Origin: Lingula anatina
Lineage: Eukaryota > Brachiopoda > Lingulata > Lingulida > Lingulidae
Direction of reading: 5' to 3'
NCBI RefSeq assembly: GCF_001039355.2
Contig: NW_019775784.1
Span: 59,305 to 90,674 of the forward strand
Length of the DNA stretch: 31,370 bases
Below, piece after piece: positions 21,493 to 30,669 of this stretch. The notes below the pieces were generated by a model. That model ran no database searches and had not been told where the DNA came from. It saw only the letters and a program-made list of their open reading frames with translations. Every line of letters begins with the position of its first letter. The stretch's first letter is position 1. The position numbers were made by a program, and so were the translations under genes.

Positions 21493-21664
21493 ATGGCGAC
21501 AGCTTCAGGCGTAGAGGATGAGGAGAGTTTGAGGGCAAAGATTCGAGAAAATTTCACCAACTGCTCCATCTGCCTCAAAGATTTTGAAGATCCAAAAGTT
21601 CTGCACTGTCTTCACACCTACTGTAAGCGATGTCTGGCCAGCTACATCCCCGATAATACACCAG
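21493..21664 (+). pseudogene. Copy 4: orphan exon 1 of a TRIM-NHL gene
   Basis: An open 57-codon exon starting [10 protein letters not shown], with all five exon 1 RING ligands ([13 protein letters not shown]) and a GTAAG donor at 21665. One change next to the third ligand (LHC for LPC) is unusual, but it is not a ligand. Diverged intron sequence follows to about 22165. Then a LINE tail and the 3' flank of the family appear where exon 2 should be, so exon 2 is missing. The exon is either a remnant or an alternative first exon that splices 5 kb downstream to copy 5 exon 2, which would be in phase. Confidence 0.75.
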
Positions 21665-22165
21665 GTAAGCATGCGACATGTCAGAATGAAGTGAAACTAA
21701 CTTTTGGCAGTTGTGCACATTCATTTACACTTACAGTACCAACATTGTGAATTAAATCTTTGAAATGGATAAGAATTTAATCAAATTTCAACGCAAGCTG
21801 AAGCTTTGCCTAATATCAACAATACTAGTTGATGTCGAAAGGAAGCCATCACGCCTTCAGGGACCTTAATTTCAATGTTGCAACACGGCCGCATGGACTC
21901 GCGAGATAATATGATTTTGTCACAAAAATGCGGGGATAATAAATGTGTATAAATATCCTGCAATTGCTCGGTTTGAAAATTAATTAGTATATTTGCATGG
22001 TAAAAAATTAATCAACCCGTTTTTTGTTTTTAATCGAAAGTTTATCTTCCTCCATCGTCGAGAATAAGTTGATGAAGATATTTTTTATAAATAAGGACCA
22101 ACTGATATGTATTTGTGTTACTTCCATCTAAAAATGTATGTATCCAACTTTTGATTAATCGATTA
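21665..22165 (+). other. Remnant intron of copy 4
   Basis: The first 85 bases align with the copy 2 intron around 12120-12210, with a gap. 22020-22150 aligns weakly with 12345-12450. The acceptor end is missing. No other feature is visible. Confidence 0.5.
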
Positions 22166-22175
22166 AATATATAAC

Positions 22176-22598
22176 ACCATCATCATCATTATCATCACGT
22201 CGATCGTAGTCAACAGACGGTATCATTTATTAGGCGACAGCAAATTCAGACTTCCAGACCCTACCGTCCTCAATGATACTGGGCAAGCCCATTTATATGC
22301 TCCAAGCCAGTGTTCTCATGGAGAACCTTGACATAAGTTTTGTTTCGTGTGCCCTATGAGCCATGTGTCTTCCTCTATTTTCTTCGTCCTTCAATTTTCC
22401 CAGAGTACCAGTTTGTCCATTCCGTCTTTTCTGATGGCCCAGAGATTCATTTGTCTCTTTCTTCTTGTTTTCAACAGTGATTTTTGTATTCCTGCAAGTT
22501 GATACTCTTCTCCATTGGTCTTTCTTTCTGTCCAGGATATTATCTACAGTTTTCCTTCCAGTTTCTTCTTAGTTTTGTTGGACATATTCCAGCATTCA
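22176..22598 (-). mobile_element. 5'-truncated LINE 3' end
   Basis: On the minus strand this reads as a decayed non-LTR reverse-transcriptase C-terminal region, including GKIEGRR followed by a stop. It has an untranslated tail and ends in a GATGATGATG-type microsatellite, seen on the plus strand as CATCATCATC near 22178. RTE/CR1-like elements often have this layout. The clade is a guess. Its right edge joins family 3' flank sequence at about 22599. Confidence 0.5.
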
Positions 22599-23029
22599 CA
22601 TTTTGTCTGTATTTGTCCACATCACAGTGATCTAAGGAAAATATATTAAAAATTATAACTGGCAGAAACCCTTGGTTTTTAAATCAATACAATAATTAAG
22701 AACTCAAAATTTAAAAGATAATAGAAACCTTGGGAAATTTTTGATAGCATAGCACAGGGAAAACAGAGATGTAAGAACTCTAAGTCTCATATTAAATTTA
22801 TAACCAATGTTTTTATCATTATCATTGTTATTATAAATGCTACTGTCGTTATTATTATTATTGTGATATTTCATATGTACACTATTGTTGTACCACAACA
22901 ATGACAAAAATGTTACGGTGAAATACCATTAAAACATGCGCCCTATTCGGCGCGACCGAGCCTGGGAGGGGCGACCTGATGTTTGTTCGGGATCGGAGCA
23001 GATGCTGCGCTCCCTTGGGAAAATATATC
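22599..23029. repeat. Duplicated 3' flank fragment after copy 4
   Basis: It matches 10140-10530 closely, including the GC-rich island (22938-23012), and its first 40 bp match 14358-14397. No gene. Confidence 0.7.
22938..23012. other. Second copy of the GC-rich hairpin island
   Basis: Nearly identical to 10447-10522. The GCGCC/GGCGC stem is unchanged, and the visible differences are transitions. Confidence 0.4.
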
Positions 23030-24450
23030 CCAGGCTAATGACAAGAGTAGCTTTCTGCTAATATTTATTGAAAACAAAAATAAAATGAAATGAAAATGTT
23101 ACAATCAATTAAAGTATGCAAGCACTATTACATACTGGCTCTCTGTTTTCGGTATCTCTGGAAGTCTTACAGCATTGTTCTGGTCACAAAGTTCTCAATG
23201 TTTTTCTGGGCTCTTTCGTTGCGAAGATTAAAGTCACTTTTCACTCCTCAAAGTTTAGGTAGCGTTTGACCGAGCTCAATTAATATTTCTAGTACACTTA
23301 AAATACCACTAAGATTAATCAAAGTAAAATAATAGATCACAACTGTTAAGCCAATGTTAAAGTTTTACATGTAGCACAGTCAACGTCTCTAGTAGTCTCT
23401 GGACTAATGGTAGCGTCTGGTCTAGGAATGGTCCATCTAGGTGGGATATTGTATGGGAACGTGTGCTGGCACTGTCCGTCTAGAATGTAATCCCATCCTG
23501 ACTACCACAGTCCTCCTGGTTGAGTACATCCCACAAGGAGGTGGGGACATGCTGGGGGGTGGGGGGTCCGCCAGTCGTACGGCGAGTTGCCCAGGACTCT
23601 GCAGGCTTCTGTCTGGAACTCCGACACACAGTCAGACAACCTAACAAAATAAAATCATCAGACCCCAGGTTCGTACTTGAATTTTACAAAACTTTACAAG
23701 AAATAAAACTACATTTACTTCAGCGAATCCATAATAATCCCCATTTCTTTAATGAGATATTTAAAAGAATTTTCCCATGAAAACATTTGAAAATTACTTT
23801 AGGAACTTTCTAAATTCCATAGCTCCTGTTATAATGAAATACAGACTTTAGGAATTAGCCGAAAGTTCATGCACCGTGGTGCACGAATGAGTAATAATTT
23901 GATAAGAAATTATTTTAAGTCAATTTAGGCTTGGTCTGTCAAAAAAAAAAAAAAAAGACATGCCAAAGCATAATGCCAAACTTTACTGAAAAGTGAAATA
24001 CGACACACGGGACACGAACGAGTTTAATCTTGACAAGGCCAATAGAGACAAGAGATAACCAAAAATAATAACGTGAAGTCATGAGTAAGATGAGGTTCAT
24101 TAATTGACTTAATGAAACAATGACTGACCTGTGAGAAAATTATAATGTGACCACATGGGAGTGTCTGGCCTGTGAGAAAATTACAATGTGACCATAGGGG
24201 AGTGACTGGCCTGTGAGAAAATTACAATGTGACCATAGGGGAGTGACTGGCCTGAGAGTGTTCTGTTCTGAATTCGATAGAAAACTAAAATAAAAAATTT
24301 TACATAACGCGCAGGTATATCCAAACCACTTTTATTGCGACCACAGATAAGGTATGGTAGCATACTGGCGAGCTTCGAAGATAACAAATCGGATAAATAA
24401 TGACTAGTCGGCGATACATGCTTCGACGTTCGACAGTAACGAATAACTTG
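23030..24450. other. 1.4-kb insertion in the spacer before copy 5
   Basis: The spacer between copies A and 2 is continuous across this point (near 10532), so about 1.4 kb is inserted here. It holds G-rich sequence near 23540-23570, an A run at 23941-23956 and a 41-bp minisatellite. I recognise no coding domain or element ends. The short ORFs near 23441-23780 carry no known motif. Confidence 0.55.
24122..24258. repeat. 41-bp minisatellite, about 3.3 units
   Basis: Units start at 24122, 24163, 24204 and (partial) 24245. Each contains CTGTGAGAAAATTA and AATGTGACCA. Units 2 and 3 are nearly identical. Confidence 0.88.
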
Positions 24451-25614
24451 CCAGACAAAGTGCTCTGAACATCGTTCACCATAAACGAAGTGAAACCCAG
24501 ATTATTACACTGTTATTACTATTTTTCAAGTATTCCTTCATTTTAATGCGAAATTGAGGTCATATCAAACAAATGGCTCTCAGGAATTGTTTTTCATCTA
24601 TGGAGATAATAAATGGGATATATGCACTATAATTCCACTTTTGCAGTTCAGTTGGGCGGTAAATATATACTGGGTACGCCGGGTGCTCGTGAGTAGTCCT
24701 AGCCTTGTCACAATGGAAAGCTACAAGTCTTATAGAATCACCCGAGCATCTGATACATACGTATGTATACCTTAGTCCCGACATATGATAGGATTTGAAC
24801 GTCTTTTTCTCGCTTTCTACATTAAAGTCATCTCTGTGCTTGGATTCACGACGGTCCCTGCACATTTAGCAATGTCCAAATCCTATTTAGATGGAATTAC
24901 TTGATATTACTGTCACAAAAATTACATTTTCTAGTACCTGATCATCATCTTAGCCTCACCCGGGTCTCAATACAATACAGTTTATTTATAATTAAATCGA
25001 GAACCCTGTTATTGGTAAAGGATACCCCTGTGAAAAAAGTCTCAGGACCAGTTGTAACACACCCGTTATTTCAATCTAAATATATTCGTATGACTGTTGA
25101 TATCTTAAAAATCACTGAGAGTTAGTTATGTTCATCCTCACCAAACAAGCAGGTTTGCGATTAAGTGATAAAAAGGAAACCCCGAAATTCGGCATTAAAA
25201 AATCAGAACGTACATGTAAGTACAGAACGTTAGTACAGTGTACAGGTCACTTTTTAAAATAAGTTAACATATATCTTGACGCATCGAGGGATCTATGAAA
25301 AAAATTAATTGAAAAAAATGTGATTCGATGTTGTAATTCTCAAAACTGAACAATATAGGCCTTCTGCTGCAGTAGTGGAATTATTCTGTTGTATTTTCCC
25401 GGGGAAAACTGTGTTCAATATTCAAATTTGTCACGGGTTGGTATAGAAATTGGCGTGCAGGGTAGGTAGATTTTGTTTTGGTATTATTTCAATCGTTATT
25501 TTTCATTTTTACTTTCATGAAGGAGGCCATATTTGTGCATTATGAAATTTGCAAAGAATTTCCCTAACCGATTTAAAATTTAATCTGATTTTTATTATGG
25601 TACTCATATTGATT
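24451..25614. repeat. Duplicated flank upstream of copy 5
   Basis: It matches 10530-11717 in order and orientation, with small indels. No gene. It contains the near-palindrome TTTTCCCGGGGAAAA at 25394-25408, 322 bp before the copy 5 ATG. Confidence 0.7.
25394..25408. promoter_or_regulatory. Conserved near-palindrome TTTTCCCGGGGAAAA (copy 5)
   Basis: Same 15-mer as at 11527 and 14857. The bases around it have diverged more than the motif itself. Confidence 0.42.
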
Positions 25615-25729
25615 TTAGGATAACCAGACATTTTTAGATTTCTTGAAGGTGTTTAGAAACTAGCTATGTCGAACAGAAAAAGGGGAATCCCCTTATCAAT
25701 GGCATACGTGACGCATTGCCCATTTTAAA
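25615..25729 (+). promoter_or_regulatory. Copy 5 promoter block with perfect kappaB palindrome
   Basis: GGGGAATCCCC at 25682-25692 lies 37 bp before the ATG. TGACGCATTG lies at 25709-25718, with an AAAATGG start context. This is the promoter of the only intact TRIM-NHL gene in the window. Confidence 0.68.
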
Positions 25730-25901
25730 ATGGCGACTGCTTCAATTGGAGATGAAGACGAAAGTTTGAGGGCTAAGATTCGAGAAAATTTCACCAACTG
25801 CTCAATTTGTCTTAAAGATTTTGAGGATCCCAAGGTTCTCCCCTGTCTGCACACCTACTGTAAGCGATGTCTGGCCAGCTACATCCCCGATAATACACCA
25901 G
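25730..25901 (+). CDS. Copy 5, exon 1: N-terminal RING half
   Basis: Encodes residues 1-57 (starts [10 protein letters not shown]) plus one base of Gly58. RING ligands CSIC and CLHTYCKRC are intact. The donor GTAGG begins at 25902. Apparent read-through of the ORF to 26041 lies in the intron and is not conserved as protein. Confidence 0.92.
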
Positions 25902-26672
25902 GTAGGCCCTATTGCGTGCTGGCACCCAAATTTAACCAGGAAGTACCGGTAGATTCATTTTTGTTAAGAACATGTACTTCTATTCTTAATTACATAAGTG
26001 ACCGACTGATAATACACAAAGTGCGACAAGTGACATTTTAGAATTAAAATACATTAACTTGTAAGTTGTGACACTGTTGTACATTTATATAAAATACCAA
26101 CACTGTAAAAATCGTTGTTTTTCATAAATGATAAATTAATGTTGGACGGTACTTGTACATTTTGGTTAATATTGACATTTGTGTTACTGTGTTTAAACAA
26201 CAAATAATGCTTCAAATTAAAAAGCAATTTCTTCACGTTCATCATGTAAAGAACGCCTTCTCTTGCCTGTATCAGTAATTCTTGTCTTCATTGTTTGTAT
26301 TCCTCCATTTTCGGGAATTGTTAAAGTCTCTTAAAGAAGACCAATTATAAAGGATATAAATGCAATTGTTGCCTATAAGTTAAAATGTAATCAAACCGAC
26401 TTTTTAATGCATAATCATATTAAACATGGCAGTTAGTTGAATTCATTAATATTGACTAAACAAACGATTTTGAGAAAATGTTTGAGATCAAATATATACA
26501 CTGTAACAGTGTTAATTATTAAATATCTTTATTAAAATAACTAACATCAAGGATAAAATTTGAAAGGTTGGTACATATTAAGTGCATATGACCAAGCAAT
26601 AAAAAAAGATAAACACTTATGCTTCTTATAAGTATCAGTAAACTGTAGAGTGCAATTTATTTTCAATTCCAG
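25902..26672 (+). other. Phase-1 intron of copy 5
   Basis: A 771-bp GT-AG intron, free of large insertions, with a TTTCAATTCCAG acceptor. The part from about 26245 closely matches 7385-7780 of the copy A intron, closer than to copy 2, which suggests copies A and 5 share a recent ancestor or have exchanged sequence here. Confidence 0.85.
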
Positions 26673-28471
26673 GAAGCACGTTCCTGTGTCCCTTGTGTCA
26701 GAAAGAGACAAATCTTCCGAAAGATGGAGTTGATGGTTTCCTCCATAATTACTTTATTGACAGCCTCCAGGACACTGTGCTCACACCAACCAGGAAAAAG
26801 AAATGTGGTGCCTGTGCCGCAAACGGTGAAGATGTTGAGGCAGTGTCCAAATGTCTCAACTGCAGTGAGTACCTCTGTAATCCTTGTGCCAAGTATCATA
26901 TCCGTTTTAAAATGTCATCGAATCACAAGGTCTACACCTTTGAGCAGCTACGTAGTGGGGAACACCATCAAGAGCTCCAGGAATTCCAGAGTGTCTTCTG
27001 TCCTGTACACAAAGAAGAACCCATCAGGTATTTCTGTCTCAAGTGCCAGATGCCCATTTGCCGTGACTGCAAGGTCCTCACTCACGATGAGCACAAGTGC
27101 ACATCCCTGGATACTGCCATAGAAACAGTGAAGCCTAAACTGGCATCCATGCTGGAGAAGCTAGACGACAAGATCAGCATACAAGAAAACGATTTAACCA
27201 TCCTTCAGGCTGTGCTCAGGGACCACGATACCAATACCAGCTGTGTGATGAAGGACATCTCAGACCACAGTCGCCATCTTCAGCAACAGATTCAGCAGCA
27301 GGAGAAGAAGCTTCTCCAAGAGGTTCAGGAAGTCAGCGAGGCTCATAAGAAAAACATCACCTTGTACTTGGAGAGTTGTAAGGTCACCTCGTCAAGCATG
27401 AAGAGCACCTCAGATCTAGTAGGCAGCATCCTGTCCCGTGGTACTCCAGCCGAGATCCTCATTCTACAGCAGCAAGTAGGAGACAGGTTACAGGAGCTTC
27501 TGCTGCCATCTGGTGGCGGTGATATCCCACAGCACCTCAGCCTGCAACTACAGACCAACAATGATGTTGACAGAGAAGTGAACAAGGGGAAAGGACTTGG
27601 AACGATACAAGAAAACAGACAAGATATTCAAGGTATTAATTCACGTGGAACATTGATTGTAACACGGAAGGCACAGATTAAAGATAACCCACACTTGGTT
27701 AGTCAGTTTAATTCAAATTGTAGCAATCCATCTAGTCTGGTCACCTGTACCAAACCTCAGCAGGGATACCTGGTGGTGGATTATGATAACAACAAAGTGT
27801 GTAGATTCAGTTTAGATGGACAACTCCTTGTGCAGCTATCCAAGGCTGGTAGCAGGTCACTGGGCAATCCTTTTGGTGTAGCAGTACTACCTGATGGTAC
27901 CATTGTCGTCTCCGAATGTGGCAGAAATAAACTAATCTTCATGTCACAGGACTTTAATCTCACTAAAGAAGTGGATATGAAAGGCCCTGATGGTTTATAT
28001 GTTACCGACTCCAATACCATTCTGGTTGCTCAGCCTAATCTTAAACAAGTCAGCATTGTCAACATTCACGGTGCAATAGTGGGTACCATAAAGCACAGTA
28101 GCTTTCAGTGGCCTTGGTATGTGACAGTTCTTAACAATGGGAACATTGTTGTTTCTGATATGAATGCTAAAGCAGTCTTCATCCTGAGTCCCACTGGGTC
28201 ACTGCTCCACATCTACACTGGTTCTAGACAGAATCAACTCTGTAAACCACGCGGAGTCTGTGTTGACCAGTATGATAACATTATAATTGCTGACTACAAC
28301 ACCAACAAAATTCACATCATATCAATCGATGGTGAGTTTGTCCAGTTGTTAGCAACTGGAAATGATGGACTGCAGAAACCTCTTGGTCTAACCATCAACC
28401 ATGATGGTGATTTAACAGTGTCTCAGCACGGAGGGATGGTCAAGGTGTTTAGGTACATGGGTTCGGACTAG
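26673..28471 (+). CDS. Copy 5, exon 2: intact RING end, B-boxes, coiled coil and NHL
   Basis: With exon 1 this gives a complete 656-residue TRIM-NHL protein, probably a cytoplasmic E3 ubiquitin ligase. CPLC at residues 63-66 closes the RING. B-box 1 uses C102, C105, C118, C121, C126, C129, H133 and H142. B-box 2 uses C167, H170, C179, C182, C187, C190, H195 and H198. A coiled coil spans about 205-335, followed by a linker with LPSGGGD. Six NHL blades run from about 400 to 652, with DYDNNKV, GVAVLPDG, NGNIVVSD and GVCVDQYDNIIIAD as typical blade motifs. Length and order fit TRIM2/TRIM3/TRIM71-type proteins, but there is no filamin domain between coiled coil and NHL, so orthology to these is not claimed. 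It serves as the reference for judging the broken copies. Confidence 0.93.
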
Positions 28472-28506
28472 AAATGAATGAGCTCGTCCTGTAGAGATTG
28501 ATCAGT

Positions 28507-28512
28507 AATAAA
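28507..28512 (+). terminator. Polyadenylation signal, copy 5
   Basis: AATAAA lies 35 bases after the stop, in the same sequence context as the second signal of copy 3. The first signal of the other copies is mutated here (AATGAATGAG). Confidence 0.6.
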
Positions 28513-30474
28513 TGGAATTTTTGCAGTAGTGAACGTAAGTTGTTTCTGAGAGGAAACATATTATTACATATGGATGCGATTATGATTGACTGACCTTTTA
28601 TCGAATTTCATGATAGTTGTGGGTTACCCTCATGATAGCCGTATGGAAATTGATCAAGATATTTCCATTTGCAAGGTAGTAATAATTTTTTAGTTTCAAT
28701 ATGACTTGACAAGGATGCAGAATGTGATACGGGTGTATATTTGTTTGTAAGATAATGAAATTAAATGGCGAATTAAAAATAGTTTCTGTCATTAAATCAC
28801 CAAATAATAACAAATTGACCCGTGCAATTAATCATACAATGTTGTTGGCTGTCCTTCTCCATTGTGTAGATTTGCATTCTGACTAAGTTTTGTACTTGAC
28901 ATAAAAACACATTTGATCTTATATCCAGTGCATGCTGTAGTAAATTTAGACAGGAATTCTTTTTTGTTCCAGATAATCACCTTTACTGGTAATATAATAT
29001 ATTTGATATTTCTAATCTTAAATAATTTTAAGCTATAACATATAATCTATAAATAAGCTATATTTCAGCTACAACAAACGCATATCGAATTTTAAATTTT
29101 GTCTTTTTTCTAATTTTACAACCTACGGACGTTTTAAAATCTGTTAAACACAGCAATTTTAAAAATATTATAAAAATTATTCAAAAACGCCATCTCTTAT
29201 TATTTTAACTGTTTAGACAATAACCTACATCAGTAATTATATCAAAGAGCAATTAACATTCAGCAATTAACAAGCAGCGGTGCCGGGAGGAGAGTGAGAA
29301 ACGAGCAACCTCTGTTCCCTTCTACTTCAGAAAACCACAGTTCTCAGACCAAAGAGAGAGAGAGAAACCACAATTCGGTTCCAACTGAAAAAGTAATTTT
29401 AAAAGTCACTTAATTTAATTGAAATTTTCAGAAGCCTATATAAAACAAGTGAGGTATAAACATAATTCTGTCACGTATGGCAACCATACCACGCACTCAA
29501 ATATAAACATACATTGAGATATTATTTCTATAAAAGTGCATGAGGAAATCACCTCAATAGTGACTCATCTAACACTCAGATCTTTACTCTGGCACAATTA
29601 CATGCAATGAAAAACTCATTCCATTTTCTCACAACAATGATATACACCCAAACATTACCTTATGTGTACTGCATGAAGAGGTTCGTTTCAAAGTATTAGT
29701 TTATCTGTCCTGGAACCATGGAGAATAAAAAATACTTCATCCAACCCCAAGGAAGAACAGACGTTACCGTCACAAATTGAAAACTTTCAGCTGCGAAGTG
29801 TATTACTCAGTTTGAAAATTCTATCAACGATGCTTTTCTTTATTTTTTTTTCTAAATTTATAATTTTGTAAAAAAAAAATCGCAATTTTCTGTATAGAGC
29901 GATTAATTATTTTTGTGCGATTGTAGTTTGTCACTGAATATTTAAAAGAAGGATAAAATCGGCATGATGACAACAAAAGAAGCATAAAATGAACTATTCT
30001 TTTTTGTGGTGCAAAATTATTTCAGAAATGTCTACTTACACATAAAAATGCTATATGCTTCAGTCGTTAACAAAAACCCTGTTACCTAATGCACCAAGTG
30101 CTTGGACAAGAATAATCTTTTTTTCGGACGAATTTTCTGGGAACATACGTTACGTTTTAGCCATGACGCAAAAACCCCTGAGTTAGAGTTTAAATTATCA
30201 CTTATGTCAGCCTTTATATACCAGGAATGAATCAATACAACATATTTGGAACATGATACAAGAAAATAAAAGATATATCACTCGAAACAACTAAGTACGA
30301 AAAAGCTTTTTAAAAAAGCTTGCCGCTTGATTACCGATTAGACACTGAATAGATTCCCCGCGGGAATTACGCAGCAAGCATTCAAGTTGACTGGCCATAT
30401 TTGATCCTTGGATTTGTAAGTCAGCTCTTAGAGCGCAACAAGTTAATCTGCAGACGTACAGATCTGTGGAATAA
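28513..30474. other. Right flank of the array, no gene seen
   Basis: Up to about 29250 there are diverged matches to the family 3' flank (for example 28910-28980 with 9115-9205). 28770-28890 matches 20925-21045. Beyond 29250 no match to the array was seen. The sequence is AT-rich, with a GA run near 29355-29365 and no recognisable coding region, RNA or element. Confidence 0.55.
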
Positions 30475-30669
30475 ATATGGCCGACTCACTTAAAAGTAAT
30501 GACGCTAATCCCCTAAGGGTCTCCCTGTAGGTCTACTGCCTCCACACGGGCCGTCGCTGCCTAGCAATTAAACCTCGGAGCCGAGATTTAATCTGTTTAA
30601 GGGCACTTGTGGAGGCGGAGAGACCATCGGGGAATTAAGCGGCTTGCTCTTAAGCGGGGTCGGCCATAT
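30475..30669. mobile_element. 195-bp foldback MITE with central palindrome
   Basis: The left arm (from ATATGGCCGAC to GCCTCCACA) is the inverted complement, with mismatches, of the right arm (TGTGGAGGC to GTCGGCCATAT). The centre, 30567-30592, is a near-perfect palindrome around CTCGGAGCCGAG. There is no coding capacity. Relatives are seen at about 20725-20905 and 14602-14672. Confidence 0.7.

Noticed and set aside
24122-24258. CRISPR-like repeat pattern
   Set aside because: Units are contiguous without unique spacers, and the sequence is eukaryotic. It is a minisatellite.
27343-27585. Minus-strand ORF opposite the end of the coiled coil, also at 17905-18147
   Set aside because: Antisense shadow of a conserved exon; no independent support.
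25730-28471. Orthology of copy 5 to TRIM2, TRIM3 or TRIM71
   Set aside because: The RING-B-box-coiled coil-NHL order fits, but there is no filamin domain and lineage-specific expansion is likely, so no gene symbol was assigned.
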